DNA of 64,000 nucleotides. Origin: Tachypleus tridentatus. Taxonomy: Eukaryota > Arthropoda > Merostomata > Xiphosura > Limulidae. Below are positions 36,162-48,325 of the stretch, piece by piece (the first letter of the stretch is position 1; every line of letters begins with the position of its first letter). Made by a program: the position numbers and the translations under genes. The DNA lies in assembly GCF_004210375.1 (NCBI RefSeq), contig NC_134830.1, positions 11,656,001 to 11,720,000 on the forward strand. Direction: 5' to 3'. The notes under the pieces were generated by a model that made no database searches, was not told the origin of the DNA, and saw nothing but the letters and a program-made list of their open reading frames with translations.

Positions 36162-36853
36162 GTAAATATTAGTGTTTGTTTGTTTTAATCAGAAGCTCAG
36201 CATTGATAAAAAAATATTTTCAAATTCGAAGACAAATAAACATAGAGTGACTATACGAATCTAGAAAACTATGAGAAAATAAGAAAATATTTGTAAAATT
36301 AATGAAATATTTGTCTTTTTCACATTATGAGCAATTATTTTTTAAGAGTAGTAACATATAAATTCAAAAATGTTCTGGGGTTTGGAATTATTTCGGTTTT
36401 TATTGGTTACTTCAACGACCACTCCTCAACATATTTTCCACCTGAAACGTATCCGATCATTGATGATAAACCAATAAACAGTTTCAGGTTTGTTTTGTTT
36501 TCTTTTAACCAACAGCTTATCATTCGAATGTACACCTATATATCAGAAACCCCAGATGTTGAGAGATTTATAGAATTGTGTATTCTTTAAAAAATTAACT
36601 CTTTACTATAAAATTTATGTCAGGCTGTGACTGTTATACAAATTTAAATATTAAAATAATTAGATAGAGTTTCCAGGATTCATCAGAGTTTTAGAAATTA
36701 ATCTATAAAATAAAAATCAGTCGAAGCCTCAGAATCACTAGAAATAAAACGACAATCCACGAAATATCTTAGTGATTTTATTCATTTGAAATGTAAACAG
36801 CTTTCCAAATGAAAATAAATGTTAGAATTAGAACAAATAACTGTTTTTTACAG

Positions 36854-36989
36854 GAAAGCCATCAAAGCTACTGCGCTTCTTTTCCCTTTGCTTGGAATCA
36901 CTCATCTTCTCTTCTGCATCAATCTTCATGACGATGGTCACCTAGAGAGGGCGTATATGATCACTAATGCCTTGTTTCAGTCCTCACAA
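36854..36989 (+). CDS. Class B GPCR exon: TM6, ECL3, start of TM7, unit 2 copy b
   Basis: A 136-nt exon between 'ttttttacag' and 'gtaagt'. It reads KAIKATALLF, then PLLGITHLLF, ECL3 HDDGHLE and AYMITNALFQSSQ. It is the only copy in the window with the canonical PLLG of TM6, so it is the best candidate for a working exon. It splices in phase to the 42-nt exon at 39874, giving the family-typical SQ|GLFVAVLYCF junction. Confidence 0.9.
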
Positions 36990-37257
36990 GTAAGTCTTTC
37001 AACTCTAATTTTATATGAACGGGAAAAACAAAAAAATGTGGATATGATTCTTACTGACCATAAATCTTATATCTTCACATCGCTTCCAGGTTCTTGACAG
37101 TGCTGGATATTAAACCTTACGTTCCATACAGTTACCATTATTTTTGAATCTCACATACTTTATAAGACTAGTTCTCGAAGCGACACCCAGCGGAAAAAAT
37201 AATACTTTCCGACACTTTCTCCTCTTTTGACAAGCTCACATTCAAGTTAATGACACA

Positions 37258-37360
37258 TGCTTATACTGCTAAATCCCGGGTTTCCATACCCGTGGTGGGC
37301 AGAGCACAAATAACCACTTGTGTAGCTTTGTACTTAATAACAAATAACAACAAGTTTAAG
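37258..37360 (+). repeat. Type C SINE, unit 2 right, head truncated
   Basis: Starts at 'gcttatactgctaaatcccg'. About 130 bases, including the SINE head present in the other units, are missing to its left. Confidence 0.8.
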
Positions 37361-38127
37361 AGGAGTTGTTTATTATATAACACAGTATAGTTCCTGAACC
37401 CACAGATGAAAAACTCACATGGACTACAATGGTTAGAATTTGATTTCTCTTTAGAAAACGAAAATTGTCTTACAGAATATTTATTAATCATTTTTCTCAT
37501 ACGGCAATGTAAGTATAACCAAAACTATCTGGCTACAATTCTTAGGCCTCCTGAACTGACTAAAAAACAACAGTGGAAATTATCATTATTTAAATTTAAC
37601 TCAAATTATTTACTGATAAACTAACTCGATGTAAAATCTGTCTCAAGTTAGATCTAAACCAACACTATGAACTCATTTCAGATACGTAATATTATTGCTC
37701 GACAGATAGCCTAAATGGCCATATGAAACTCCATAACGTTCAGGCATAACTATCGCTAATTTAGAAACTAATGACTGAAGTAATGATTACCACTGACAAG
37801 CACTCACAGCCTTTACATCTACTCTTACTGAAGTAGCGAGATTGACTGTCACGGTTATAACCTTCAACAGATGAAAGCTGAGATTATACTCAGCGGGCTA
37901 CTGTGGCTCAAATTCTAAACCTCAGGTACGCAGCCCTGCAAGTCAATCACTACAAATACACCCAGCTCATTTAGTTTCTATAATACTGAATAATGCGATT
38001 AAAAAATATCAGAGTAAACATTAAATTCCATAATTCTTGAACACTTTTTTTGGTAAGATAAGTAGAGACGCAGTTCTTATAAAATAAACAATACAAACTA
38101 CCTCGTTTCAATATCCATAATTTTTTG

Positions 38128-38368
38128 ATTTTTTTTTTTAATATCGCGCAAAGCTACTCGAAGGCTATCTACGCTAGCCGTCCCTAAATTTTGCAGTGTA
38201 AGACGAGAGGGAATGCAGCTAGTCATCGTCACTTTCCGCCAACTCTTGGGCTACTCTTATATCCACGAATAATGGGATTGACCTACCCATTATCATGCCC
38301 CCACGGCTGAAAGGGCGAGCATGTTTGGTTTGACGGGGATTCGAATCCGCGACCCTCACATTACGAGA
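38128..38368 (-). repeat. Type A SINE, minus, unit 2 right intron
   Basis: Counterpart of 13305-13541. Confidence 0.88.
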
Positions 38369-38839
38369 ATTTTGTAATTAATGCTGATTGTAGACGACCA
38401 TTTTCTTAATCGCTGAATAAACGACAATATTCGAGACTGCTCAAGTTGCAAACTGTTAGTCTGACGTAATTGTGTTACTTCTTAATGATTGGTCATTTTA
38501 TTAAGATTCTCCCGCACTCCTACGTCCAAGTTTAAAGAAAACCAAAGTCACAGTTATTACACAATACAATGGGTAAGATTAGAAGTTACGAGATACCATA
38601 ATGAGTACCTATCTCACAAGATCTTCGTCAGCGAAGAAATATTTTGTTTTTTTAACTGTATTCGAACCTGTCTGTTATTAAAGCCTACCACCGAATCCAA
38701 ACTAAGGACAATGTTAGTTTTACTAGGAAAACAACTATGTCTGTTAACTGCTGAACATGGGTAAGATGGCTAACAAATAATTGTTAATTGCAATAGGCAT
38801 TAGGCGAACTATCATTTAACCGTTTTCTTTAAGAGTCTC

Positions 38840-39076
38840 CTAGATCAGGCATTTCACTCGCACTCTGAAGGTCGCCAGTTCTAATTCCCTTCCCACTAAC
38901 CATGTTCGCCCTTTCAACCGTAAGGGTCTTATAATTTTGTTGGTAAAAGAGTAGCACAAAGTTGGCGGTGGGTGCTAATAACTTGCTGCTTCTCTTCAGT
39001 TTTCATTACTAAATTAGGAACGGCTAGCGCAGATAACCCTCGTGTAGCTTTACACGAAATTAAAAACAAACAAATA
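38840..39076 (+). repeat. Type A SINE, plus, old, unit 2 right intron
   Basis: Counterpart of 14085-14330. Confidence 0.8.
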
Positions 39077-39365
39077 ATTAACAGAGGTTTTCAAAATTTA
39101 ATTGTCTCCAAACCATACTATCCAGAGGGACTTAATAGCAGTGGTCTATCACAGAAAAGAACAAGTCGTGCAAAAATACGTATCGTAGACGCAGATAATT
39201 ATCATATCTTTACTGATGTTCAGAGTTCAAGCTGTTGACGTTTAATGGCTAGTAGTGTATGATTTCATTCATCGCATTTCACCCTTAATTATGTCAGTGA
39301 TACAGCAAAAATATATAGAACGAACCGTATAGGATGATTGATAATTTTTAGTTCTTCTAACAATG

Positions 39366-39424
39366 CAAGCCTGCAGGAGGTAGCGTAGTGGTGTGGGGAA
39401 CAATCATGTTGCAAGAGATGAGCC
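39366..39424 (+). pseudogene. Short Tc1-like catalytic-region fragment, unit 2 right (tentative)
   Basis: Counterpart of 14603-14660 with the same GGSVVVWG block. Confidence 0.35.
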
Positions 39425-39873
39425 ATTCGATTTATTTTTTAAAAATTCAAACCTTATCAGCAAATATTTCCCATTAAAATAGCGAAGTATATATATAGAT
39501 ATATCCAGAACTTTTGTCCACAGAAAATGTAATGGTACCTATAGACAATCTTAGTGGGTTGAATATTCACAATTTTTAGGTCGTTCGCCTCTACGATCAA
39601 ATATGACAATTACATGCATCTTTTTAACTCCATTCGATTCAAGTTCTGGCTACCATCGTAACGAAATGAGGTTCACCCGATATTTTAGTTTTAATAAAGT
39701 GATCAGTCACTTTAATTTTAGATTGTTTTAATAGTCGATTTAATTGTAGATGTTATGTACAGTTTAGTTTTTGTTTGTAATTTCCGTTAGTTTGCCAGAA
39801 TTTGTATCGAATGCACGTGTGTGTATTTCTTTCATTGCAATAATTAACAATTTTTTTTTAACCTTTTGAATAG

Positions 39874-39915
39874 GGTCTATTTGTAGCTGTTCTGTACTGC
39901 TTCATGAACTCTGAG
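39874..39915 (+). CDS. Class B GPCR 42-nt exon: TM7, unit 2 right
   Basis: A 42-nt exon identical in product to unit 1 (GLFVAVLYCFMNSE), with acceptor 'ttttgaatag' and donor 'gtgaga'. It follows the intact TM6 exon at 36854 and precedes the tail exon at 42176, all in compatible phase. Confidence 0.93.
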
Positions 39916-40649
39916 GTGAGAAGTTTTATTATTTTATCATATACTGTATTACAATGTTACCTTGTTCCAGCGATATCATTTTACGTTATCTAAAACCTAC
40001 CATATTATGGTATTTAATCCAACACATATTGACACTGTCGGTGGGCACTGATCTCTGTCAAAGTTTTGGTTCGACTGGGAGAAAAAAATTTGAATGTAAA
40101 CATATTATAAATTTTAATAATTCACATTTAATATTGTAAGAATTAATTTTAATAAAACATGTCTAGAGAGGACATCAAATTAACTGATTTTCTCGTCAGT
40201 TACGGTTCTCGAAACGTTCAAACACATCCAATGTACTTACCAAAAAAAAAGTTATTTGTCATAAATCATAATTTTAATTAAGAGAAAAACCTAATATCAA
40301 CATTAATATAAATGTTGGAGGTATTCCACACACTACAAATATTTAAAATTCAGTAAACAGCTAAAATAGAATAGAAAAAAATACTTAATTTAAAAATAAC
40401 GTTTCGCCAGTGTTAACGTGGCGCCATCTGGTATTCATCACAACTGAACAGGACAGTCATATACCCCGAACGGGTGAAGTTACAAACATAACTCTGATAT
40501 TACCATAAATGCAAACCTGCTAAACGTGCTTTATTTATTAAAGGTTTTTATCCTTTTATTAAAATGGCTTCTTTTATTTAACGTTCTTAATATTAGATTC
40601 TCGACAAATGATTTTAACAGTTTTATTCCTACTACAGTGTTCTGTATTT

Positions 40650-41422
40650 TTAAAATGTTCGTAGATTATTATTACACATTATTAGGTCCGAAAATCACTG
40701 CTTTCTCAACAGTAATTTGTTTAGAATAACGTTTTAAGATTGTATTTAACTTTTACTCAACAACAGATAGATTTACCTACAGTTGATAGTTTATATATCC
40801 TATCTATTTCTTCCACAGTCCATGTGTTAATGTAATACGTTAATGAATTTTCTTTTTCTTTTCTTCTTCGGTGAACAAAAACAAATTCTCTATTTAAAAA
40901 CATTTTGGTAACATTTACTCGAATTTTGGTTTTGTTTGAATTTCGCGCAAAACTACACGAGGGATATCTGCGTTAGCCGTTCCTAATTTAGTTGTCTAAG
41001 ACTAGAACAAAGGGAACTAGCCAGTCATCACTATCCACCGCCAACTCTTGGGCTACTCTTTTACCAACAAAAAGTGGGGTTGACCGTCACATTATAACAC
41101 GACTAAATGTTTTTTTTCATTAAAATATATCCACGTAATATCTGACGCTGCGTCATTCCAACTGTCACTAAACTGAATTATGTGCAACTTTATATCATTC
41201 CTTTGTAAAGTTATAAATCGAGAAAATAAATATATAAGCCATATACTTCTCTATTTTGTGACAATCCTTACTATTGACCTTTAGTGATGCACTTATACTT
41301 TTGTGATTATCTAACGTGACATGATAAATTTTACAGTGCAGAAACAAATAAACACTTATTATGATTTTATGTTTACTTTTGCTTATACGTGATTTCATAT
41401 AAATGTATGTTTATTACTGCTT
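40650..41422. other. Extra ~770-base segment found only in unit 2 right
   Basis: Units 1 and 3 run straight from 'tgttctgtatttt' to 'ttataactaaaggctatg'. Here about 770 bases lie between, including a truncated minus type A SINE (40927-41105). No coding potential was seen. It may be an insertion here or a deletion in the ancestor of units 1 and 3. Confidence 0.8.
40927..41105 (-). repeat. Type A SINE, minus, truncated, unit 2 right only
   Basis: 'gaatttcgcgcaaaactaca' to 'tgaccgtcacattataacac'. The tRNA-like head is missing. Confidence 0.88.
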
Positions 41423-41534
41423 ATAACTAAAGCTGTGTGTACAGTCTCCGTCATATTTAACACTTCAAAAGTTAGAAGGACTCTCTGATTATCGGGTCTT
41501 TTTGTAAAGTTATATATACCTACGTTTTATGACC

Positions 41535-41559
41535 ATATATATATATATATATATATATA
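41535..41559. repeat. (AT)n microsatellite
   Basis: About 12 AT units; units 1 and 3 have a much shorter run at the same place. Confidence 0.9.
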
Positions 41560-42175
41560 GCATTAATCCTGGCTTACTATTTTATTTCCCTCTAGTAACT
41601 CACAATAGCACAGAAAACCAATTGTATAGTTTTGTTCTTAACTAACAACAATCTACTTTATTTTACATTTCAACCTATTCCAGAAACCAAACTAGATTAA
41701 TTTTATTATTAACAAAGTTCAAGAAAGTTCTTCAGGAAACGCAGTCATGAATTGTACTTTCAGAGCATTATCGTTCTAATATTATCTTTTTAAGTTTTAT
41801 TATAATTCAGGCTGGAACACTGCTGTCTCTAATACTGTGATACAATAAACACGAGAACTCGTTAATTCAGGAATAAATGAAGTTTTCTGGCTCTAAAAGA
41901 ATCACATGTGTAAACATCTATTTCTGGTGTTCCTGTAAAATAATCCAATACCTAATATTTCTTTTCTAGTATGCTAATTATCCACAGTGATCGTATTTAC
42001 GTTTCAAAGCACTTCCATATTTTTCTGTTTAGAAAAATAAAACCTGAACTCATACTTTTTATTTTATATGTTATAAACACCATATATGTTAAAAAATTAT
42101 TTCGGTTAATATATCTAGCAGATAAGACATGTTTTGTGCTATTAAATGTCTTACAGTAATTAACTCCTTCTTTAG

Positions 42176-42418
42176 GTACAAACTGCTCTGCGAAACGCTT
42201 ACCAGCGCGTCATCTTACGGCGAAATCCCAATCATCGATTAAAGTATGGTCGTTGCCTTTCACGTACGTCTGCTACCTATCTAACAAGCTATGATACAAC
42301 GCTCATCGATGCCACTCGTCCTAAAGTGTCGCCCTTTCTCAACATTGTAGTACCTCTGCGCGATATAATCGAACCTGAAGAATATTTTGGAAGAAAAGGT
42401 CAGAATCCTCAAAATTAA
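42176..42418 (+). CDS. Class B GPCR terminal exon (C-tail), unit 2 right
   Basis: Open terminal exon with acceptor 'tctttag', 80 codons and TAA stop. It begins VQTALRNAYQRVILRRNPNH, the helix 8 and basic juxtamembrane tail of secretin-family receptors. A Ser/Thr-rich segment (LSRTSATYLTSYDTT) with potential phosphorylation sites follows. Compared with unit 3, one base is missing at 'gaagaaaaggt', so the last residues change to GQNPQN and the tail is about 15 residues shorter. With exons 36076, 36854 and 39874 it makes a continuous, in-phase 3' half of a receptor. Confidence 0.9.
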   Translation, partial: VQTALRNAYQRVILRRNPNHRLKYGRCLSRTSATYLTSYDTTLIDATRPKVSPFLNIVVPLRDIIEPEEYFGRKGQNPQN

Positions 42419-42889
42419 GTTCCGTCAATGGAAGAGTATTACATTTTAAGGAAAGAAATTGAACGTTTCCTCTGTAGCTGCGTCATCTGTTGCTAGTATT
42501 ATGAACTACAAATCGAGAATTATCTTTTAAAAACGTGTAGATAGGTATGTGATATATTGTCTAATCGTATAAGAAATCGAAATACGATTTACGACAGGTT
42601 GTAAAACAAGGTACTGCTGTTAGTCTTGTAATATATCTTTCCGCACAGGAACATCTTGAGTAGTACTTCAACAGTTAAACAGAAGACTATAGATATAAAA
42701 CATTTGTGAAGAAATGAACAAATAGACTGTATATCAACTAGTGTAAGTTTATATTATGTTCTTTGTTATGAACAATGTTATCATCGTCGTTAATATTATT
42801 TTAAATCATATGTTAGATTCTATAAAGCTTATTCGATGTTTCTAGATATAAATTTCCTTGTACCGTTTTATATTCATGTAGATTTGTAG

Positions 42890-43325
42890 TTGGATTGTTG
42901 TTCTAATGTACCAGCTAATATTTATACACTTGATGGTAGGTTCCAGAGCATCAGCTGATTTTATACAGCTAGGTATAGGTTCCAATATATATATGCTGGT
43001 ATCCATACGGCTAGTTTCAGTTTTCAATGTGTCAGCTGATATTCATACAACTGACGGGAGGTTCCAGTATATAAGCTAATACCCACACAGTTACTTATAA
43101 GTTCCAGTTTATTAACTGATACCCATATAGGTTCCAGTATATCAGCTGGTATTCATCACGCTGATGGTAAATCCTAGTGCGTCACAAGACTTTCATGCAG
43201 CTAGCTATAGGTTTGAGTGTGCCAACTGATATCCATATAGTTGGTTGTAGATTCAAATATTTTATTTGATAGCCATGTTACTAGATGTAGGTTTAAGTGT
43301 GCCAGCTGATGTTCATGTAGCAAGA
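42890..43325. repeat. Degenerate ~45-base minisatellite, unit 2 right
   Basis: Counterpart of 17625-18070. Confidence 0.85.
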
Positions 43326-44309
43326 TAAATATCGGTGTTTATATATTTCAGAATGCTGGTTACTATTTCGATTTTGTGATTTTGTCTGTCTGAGTACTAC
43401 TTCCCACTTCTGGTGCGAGAAAAACCAAAGGTGGCAGGTAAACTCGGGGTGTCCCGGGGAATATTCTCATGGTATATAGCACAGCTCGTCCACTCTTATT
43501 TATTTCGAACGTCAAAGAAATTTAAAACGCACCTAGAAAATCCTTCAGGTGTGGTAAGAGTCTAGAAATAGTGTTAAAAATTAATTCAGGTCGCTTGACT
43601 ATTCTCACATATCATATCGGCATTTTAACAGATTTTCTTTCCAATAGAAGCCCACTTGAGGTAGCTATACATATAATTATATAATGGAGGAATGTGATCT
43701 GTAACCTGGGACCTCTGTGAAACATGAAGGAACATTTTAACCCTGCAGCTGAACACCACATCATGCATGTGGAAGCTGTTATATAAAGTTGGATCTGAGT
43801 TCCTATGAATCATATTTAATAGCATAGCATGTCTTCTAGGTTGTACTATTCGTGAAGTTAGGAAAACACGTAGGTTCAAGAAGTGTTGGAACAAAGTATT
43901 GTTTGACTCCTCTGTTAAATATTCTGTAATATAATAGAGTTTAATAAGTGTAGTTAACTAGTAGCATTGAGATGTCACAAAACCATATAGTGGACAGTTA
44001 CGTTTGAAAGTTCTACTTGTTTTATAAGAAATAAGTTATGTTTTCATTTCAGTTCAGGGGTTGTTCTAAACTTGAGGTTCACAACTTTCGTAGTAACTGA
44101 AGTTGTCGACTATTAAATTAAATGATGAACAATTAGTTTATTTTCTAATGCTTGAAAGTAATTTTGGAGCTTTAAATATATATGCATAATTAAAAGTTGT
44201 GTAAAGTTTTAAAATATATAAAATATGTTTTTTAAACTGCGTAAGATTTTTTTCCAAAACTAAAGATATAATGTTACCAACAACAGTAAGTTAAGACCGG
44301 TAAATAAAG

Positions 44310-44346
44310 TATATATATATATTAAAATATATATATTATATATATA
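44310..44346. repeat. Palindromic AT repeat, unit 2 right
   Basis: Counterpart of 19052-19088. Confidence 0.85.
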
Positions 44347-44396
44347 GCAGGTTTTCAATACAACAACCTAAAATAAGAACAAGTCCATTTTCTGTT

Positions 44397-44667
44397 TCCC
44401 GGCATGACCAAGGCAATCAACGAGTAATCCAAGTGCTGCGGGTTCGAATCTCCATCACACTAAACGTTCTCGCCCTTCCAGCCGTGGGGGCGTTATAATG
44501 TTAAGGTAAATCCCACTATTCTTTGGTAAAAGAATAGCCCAAGAGTTGGTGGTAGGTGGTGATGACTAACTGCCTTTTCTCTGGACTTACACTGCTAAAT
44601 TAGGGACGGCTAGCGTAGATATCTCTCGTGTAGTTTTGCGCGAAAATAAAAAAAACAAACCAAACCA
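44397..44667 (+). repeat. Type A SINE, unit 2 right
   Basis: Counterpart of 19140-19411, with 'aggtggtta' deleted from the head. Confidence 0.9.
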
Positions 44668-44699
44668 TTTATGTGTGAGATAAATTAAGAAAGTCTTAT

Positions 44700-44775
44700 A
44701 CTGCTAGAAATTGGATTTCGATACCCAGAGTGAGCGGAGCACAGATAGCCATTTGTGTAGCTTTGTGCATATTGT
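44700..44775 (+). repeat. Type C SINE tail fragment, unit 2 right
   Basis: Counterpart of 19461-19535. Confidence 0.7.
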
Positions 44776-44779
44776 GTGT

Positions 44780-44900
44780 GTGTTTTTCTCTTCTTATGGC
44801 AAAGCCACGTTGGGCTATCTGGTGCGTCCACAGAGGGGAATCGAACCTTTAATTTTAGCGTTGTAAATCCATAGACTTACCGCTGTACCAGCGGGGGACC
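44780..44900 (-). repeat. Type B SINE, minus, unit 2 right
   Basis: Counterpart of 19535-19648. Confidence 0.88.
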
Positions 44901-46939
44901 TTGTATAGTAACAAATATCACAACATATTTATACATTGAACGAAATGGAAAAACAATACTATGTGTTACAACAGAGACAATAATTTGCTAAAGACGCTAA
45001 CATTCTTCACCATTGGCTCAGCAGAAACTTTAACAGCTTCCGATGTTAAATTCAGTGTTCGATCCCGTAAATGCTATAGCGATACGTCATCACGTTTTAT
45101 TTTTCATTTCATCTTAAAAATTTCAGCTGAATTTAATAACAACATAATTTTTTTATCACCAGGTGATATATTTATTATCTTTGTTTCAAAAATAGTTATT
45201 TTGTTACGCATGTTATTTACTGATATTGACATACATGGATTCCACTCTTGAGCACTTTAGCAGCATATGAGTTCGGAGTTTTCCACTACCATAAATAATG
45301 GGTACTCCCCATCAAACTTTTCGAAAATCGCCAGCTTCATGTTTCAGATAAATAATAAAATATTAAAATGTGTATTTGTTTTTGCGTAGCTTAAAACAGA
45401 TCTAGTACTGGGAAAGTTGTTGAAAGTTATCTTAACCCTTTTTCTGAGGGCAACTGAACTTGGAAATAAGTTACAATACTTTCAAAACTAAAAAACGGGT
45501 CATTTATATTTAGTTCACACCCAAAGTTAAGTACCTTTTATAATCGAACTTTTAGAGTCCCAGAGTAGAACTTTGTATCTTTGTGACCCACATGAATACT
45601 GATAAAGCTCTTTCATACCACGCAGCACACATACACTGTCACTCTCTATCAGGAGCTGGTGTCAGACACCGTGTGATCGTTCCGGCTCAAGAATTGTTGA
45701 AATATTTATTTTCATTCGTCACATGGTTATTAACACACACGAATATGTCAGTGATAAACGTAATAAGATATATTTTACAAGTATAATGTGTATTGAAAAC
45801 TTACACATTTTCAAAAAAAATATTTTTTTTAGTTATACGTGTCAGAAGAACAATAGTCATCATGAAACACAAAACTGTTAATACTGGTTGCAAACTATTG
45901 TTGCTAAAACCAAAATATTTTATATATAGTATATTGTATATATTGTTCGTATTTGTTGCTTTATTCCTTGCTCCTTAATTTAAAGGACGTTGAATTGTGT
46001 GTTTTTCTATGTGCGCATTCAATATATTACTCATGTCGGCATTCTCAAATAAATAGTGCTTCATATAGTCAAAATGGTCTCACAGAAATTGAAATTCTGT
46101 TTTGAAAATGTAAGATACCCTGACGGTGACGTTACACATCTAAAATTTGGAAGGACTATTGCACAACAGAACTTAGTACGACACTACTGCCTTCTGTTGA
46201 ATATTAAGCCTTAATACGTTATAAACTCGGACAATTCTTCTAGTACCAATACTAGCTGTTGATCTCACTGGTTTTATGTTGTTGTTTTCTCAAAACTGTC
46301 CTACAGTAAGTTAATTAACAAATACTTATCGTGTAGAAGTGTAGAACAAATAAGTTTTATCCGAAAGAGAAGTGATTGTTGTTGAATTGTTGTTGTAAAG
46401 CACTAAGCCTCATAATGAACTACTTATGTTGTGCCCCAGCGAATATCAAAATTAGATATTTACCTTCATAAGTCCTCAGAGTTACTACTGAGCCACTAAA
46501 GAACAATAAAATTTGTTATAAGCAAATTTCAGGATAACTGAATTAACCCGAAGTAGGAATTGTAACAAAATAAGTTGTTTGGTGCTGAAATACTTACTGT
46601 AACATATTGATTAGTAATTAAGTTTTACAATAAGCCTGCCCAGATGTTTGTTATTTAAATATTAAAGCTAAAACTTTCATTTGCATTAGAGCATCCTTTC
46701 CCATAAACAAAATGGCGTTTTAAGTATAGTGCTACAACATCGTTAATAACTCTTCTGCTTCGGTAATTTACAACATCATATTTTAAGTGTTGCCTTGTGA
46801 TGTCCTTGGGGCAAAGCTTCTATTAACTTATAAGGTTCCAGTTATTATTACTGATGTTTTGCTTTGTTTTAGCATGTCAGTGAATAATCTCAATGGTCTT
46901 AATTCAACATGAGCGCTGTAGTATTTTATCTTCTATTAA

Positions 46940-47240
46940 ATTATGTTAACAATGATTCCTCTTTGTTCTTTATCTTCTGTCATAAAATGTCAACTGTGAT
47001 TCTCATCGTATTGCGGTTTATATTAAAACATATCAATAATGATTCGTCTTAGTTCATTGGCTTCTACTATAAATTTTCAACAATGATTCTCGTAGTATTG
47101 TTGATTCTATTAAAACGTGTGATTTGTTAACTTCAACAATAATATAAACTTAATACCTTAAAGCATATAAATAATAATTTCTCTTAAATCTTTAGCTTCT
47201 ATCGTATTTCAACAATGATCTTTGCATAATTGTAGTTTGC
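46940..47240. repeat. Degenerate ~86-base tandem repeat, unit 3
   Basis: Counterpart of the repeat at 1-300 and nearly identical to it. Confidence 0.6.
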
Positions 47241-48325
47241 ACAAAATCATATCAAAAGGCATAAAATTTGTGACAAAAAATCACGTCAATTGTATTTGTT
47301 TTTATATTTTGCTTAATCCATCCGTTACAGATTGAAAATAAAAGCCTGTGAAAACAGTATTTCACATCTATTTTGTCTCTCACAAGTAATTGTCTAAGGA
47401 GGCTTTCGAACAACTCTAGAAAAAACAAAATGCAACTTTTAAAAAGTTTAAAAGAAAATTTGTGTTATTTTTATGAAATTAGCTTTCATTACTCAAATAA
47501 AAACAATTCAAAGTTGTTTCTCTGTTTTTGTGTATTTGTACGTGTACCACACACAAACACACAATTCATTATTTTCTTTAAACACAAAGCTACACGGTAT
47601 CTTTGGCATATCCTTACTCTGTACAGTACGGAAATTACGTAATTTCACAACACAGAAAATCAGAAAATGTGTTTGATGGAACAGTTGACATTTGACAACA
47701 GTATTTCAAGAGATTACTGTTTAAATGTGTTTTTTTTAATTTTATCATCAATACAACAATACATGTAAATCACAGTTTAATTGTTTTTAAACTTGTAAGT
47801 ATCAATTAAAACCAATTATCATAGAAGGAGTGGGTCTTGTAATACTGTGCTCTAATAAAATATAATTACAGAAAACAAAAACACTTCTTATAGAAAGTGA
47901 AAAAATTAAACAAAACCACTGAAAGAGGAACATAGGTGGTTAATGGAAAACACTTTGTGTTACCTGTTCCATTATTGTTTAAAATTTATTTAATTGCTCA
48001 TACAAGTACTAGTAACGACCACTGTTTTAGTACAGACGAAAATGTCATTCAAACATGGTGATTCAGTAATGACAAATAACTGACAGTAATTTTAGTAATG
48101 ACAGTGAAAGAGCGAAATGTAAATAAAATTCAAGAACATCATCCACTATCATTACAAAGGACGACAGTAAGGAATGGTAGCAGAGGCATGTGTGTGAATT
48201 TAAATGGTATCATGATGTTTTTCGTTTATCCTAAATATATTATTGTTCAAGAGTGCTGATTTTAATTGCATATGAACGATTAACGTATTGCATAATATTG
48301 TGTCTATATACACACATTAAACAAA
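47241..48325. other. AT-rich stretch, no gene seen (unit 3)
   Basis: Counterpart of 301-1390, nearly identical to it; differences are mostly homopolymer lengths. Confidence 0.55.

Larger units (their letters stand above)
35229..46939. repeat. Large tandem unit 2, right part (after the gap)
   Basis: Continues the array after the gap, aligned to unit 1 from about 10342 to 21538. It holds a complete four-exon receptor cassette (36076-42418). Compared with units 1 and 3 it lacks the SINE found at 15494 and 60447. It carries about 770 extra bases at 40650-41422 and about 135 extra bases near 45463-45600. Because of the gap it may not belong to the same unit as 21539-34728. Confidence 0.93.
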
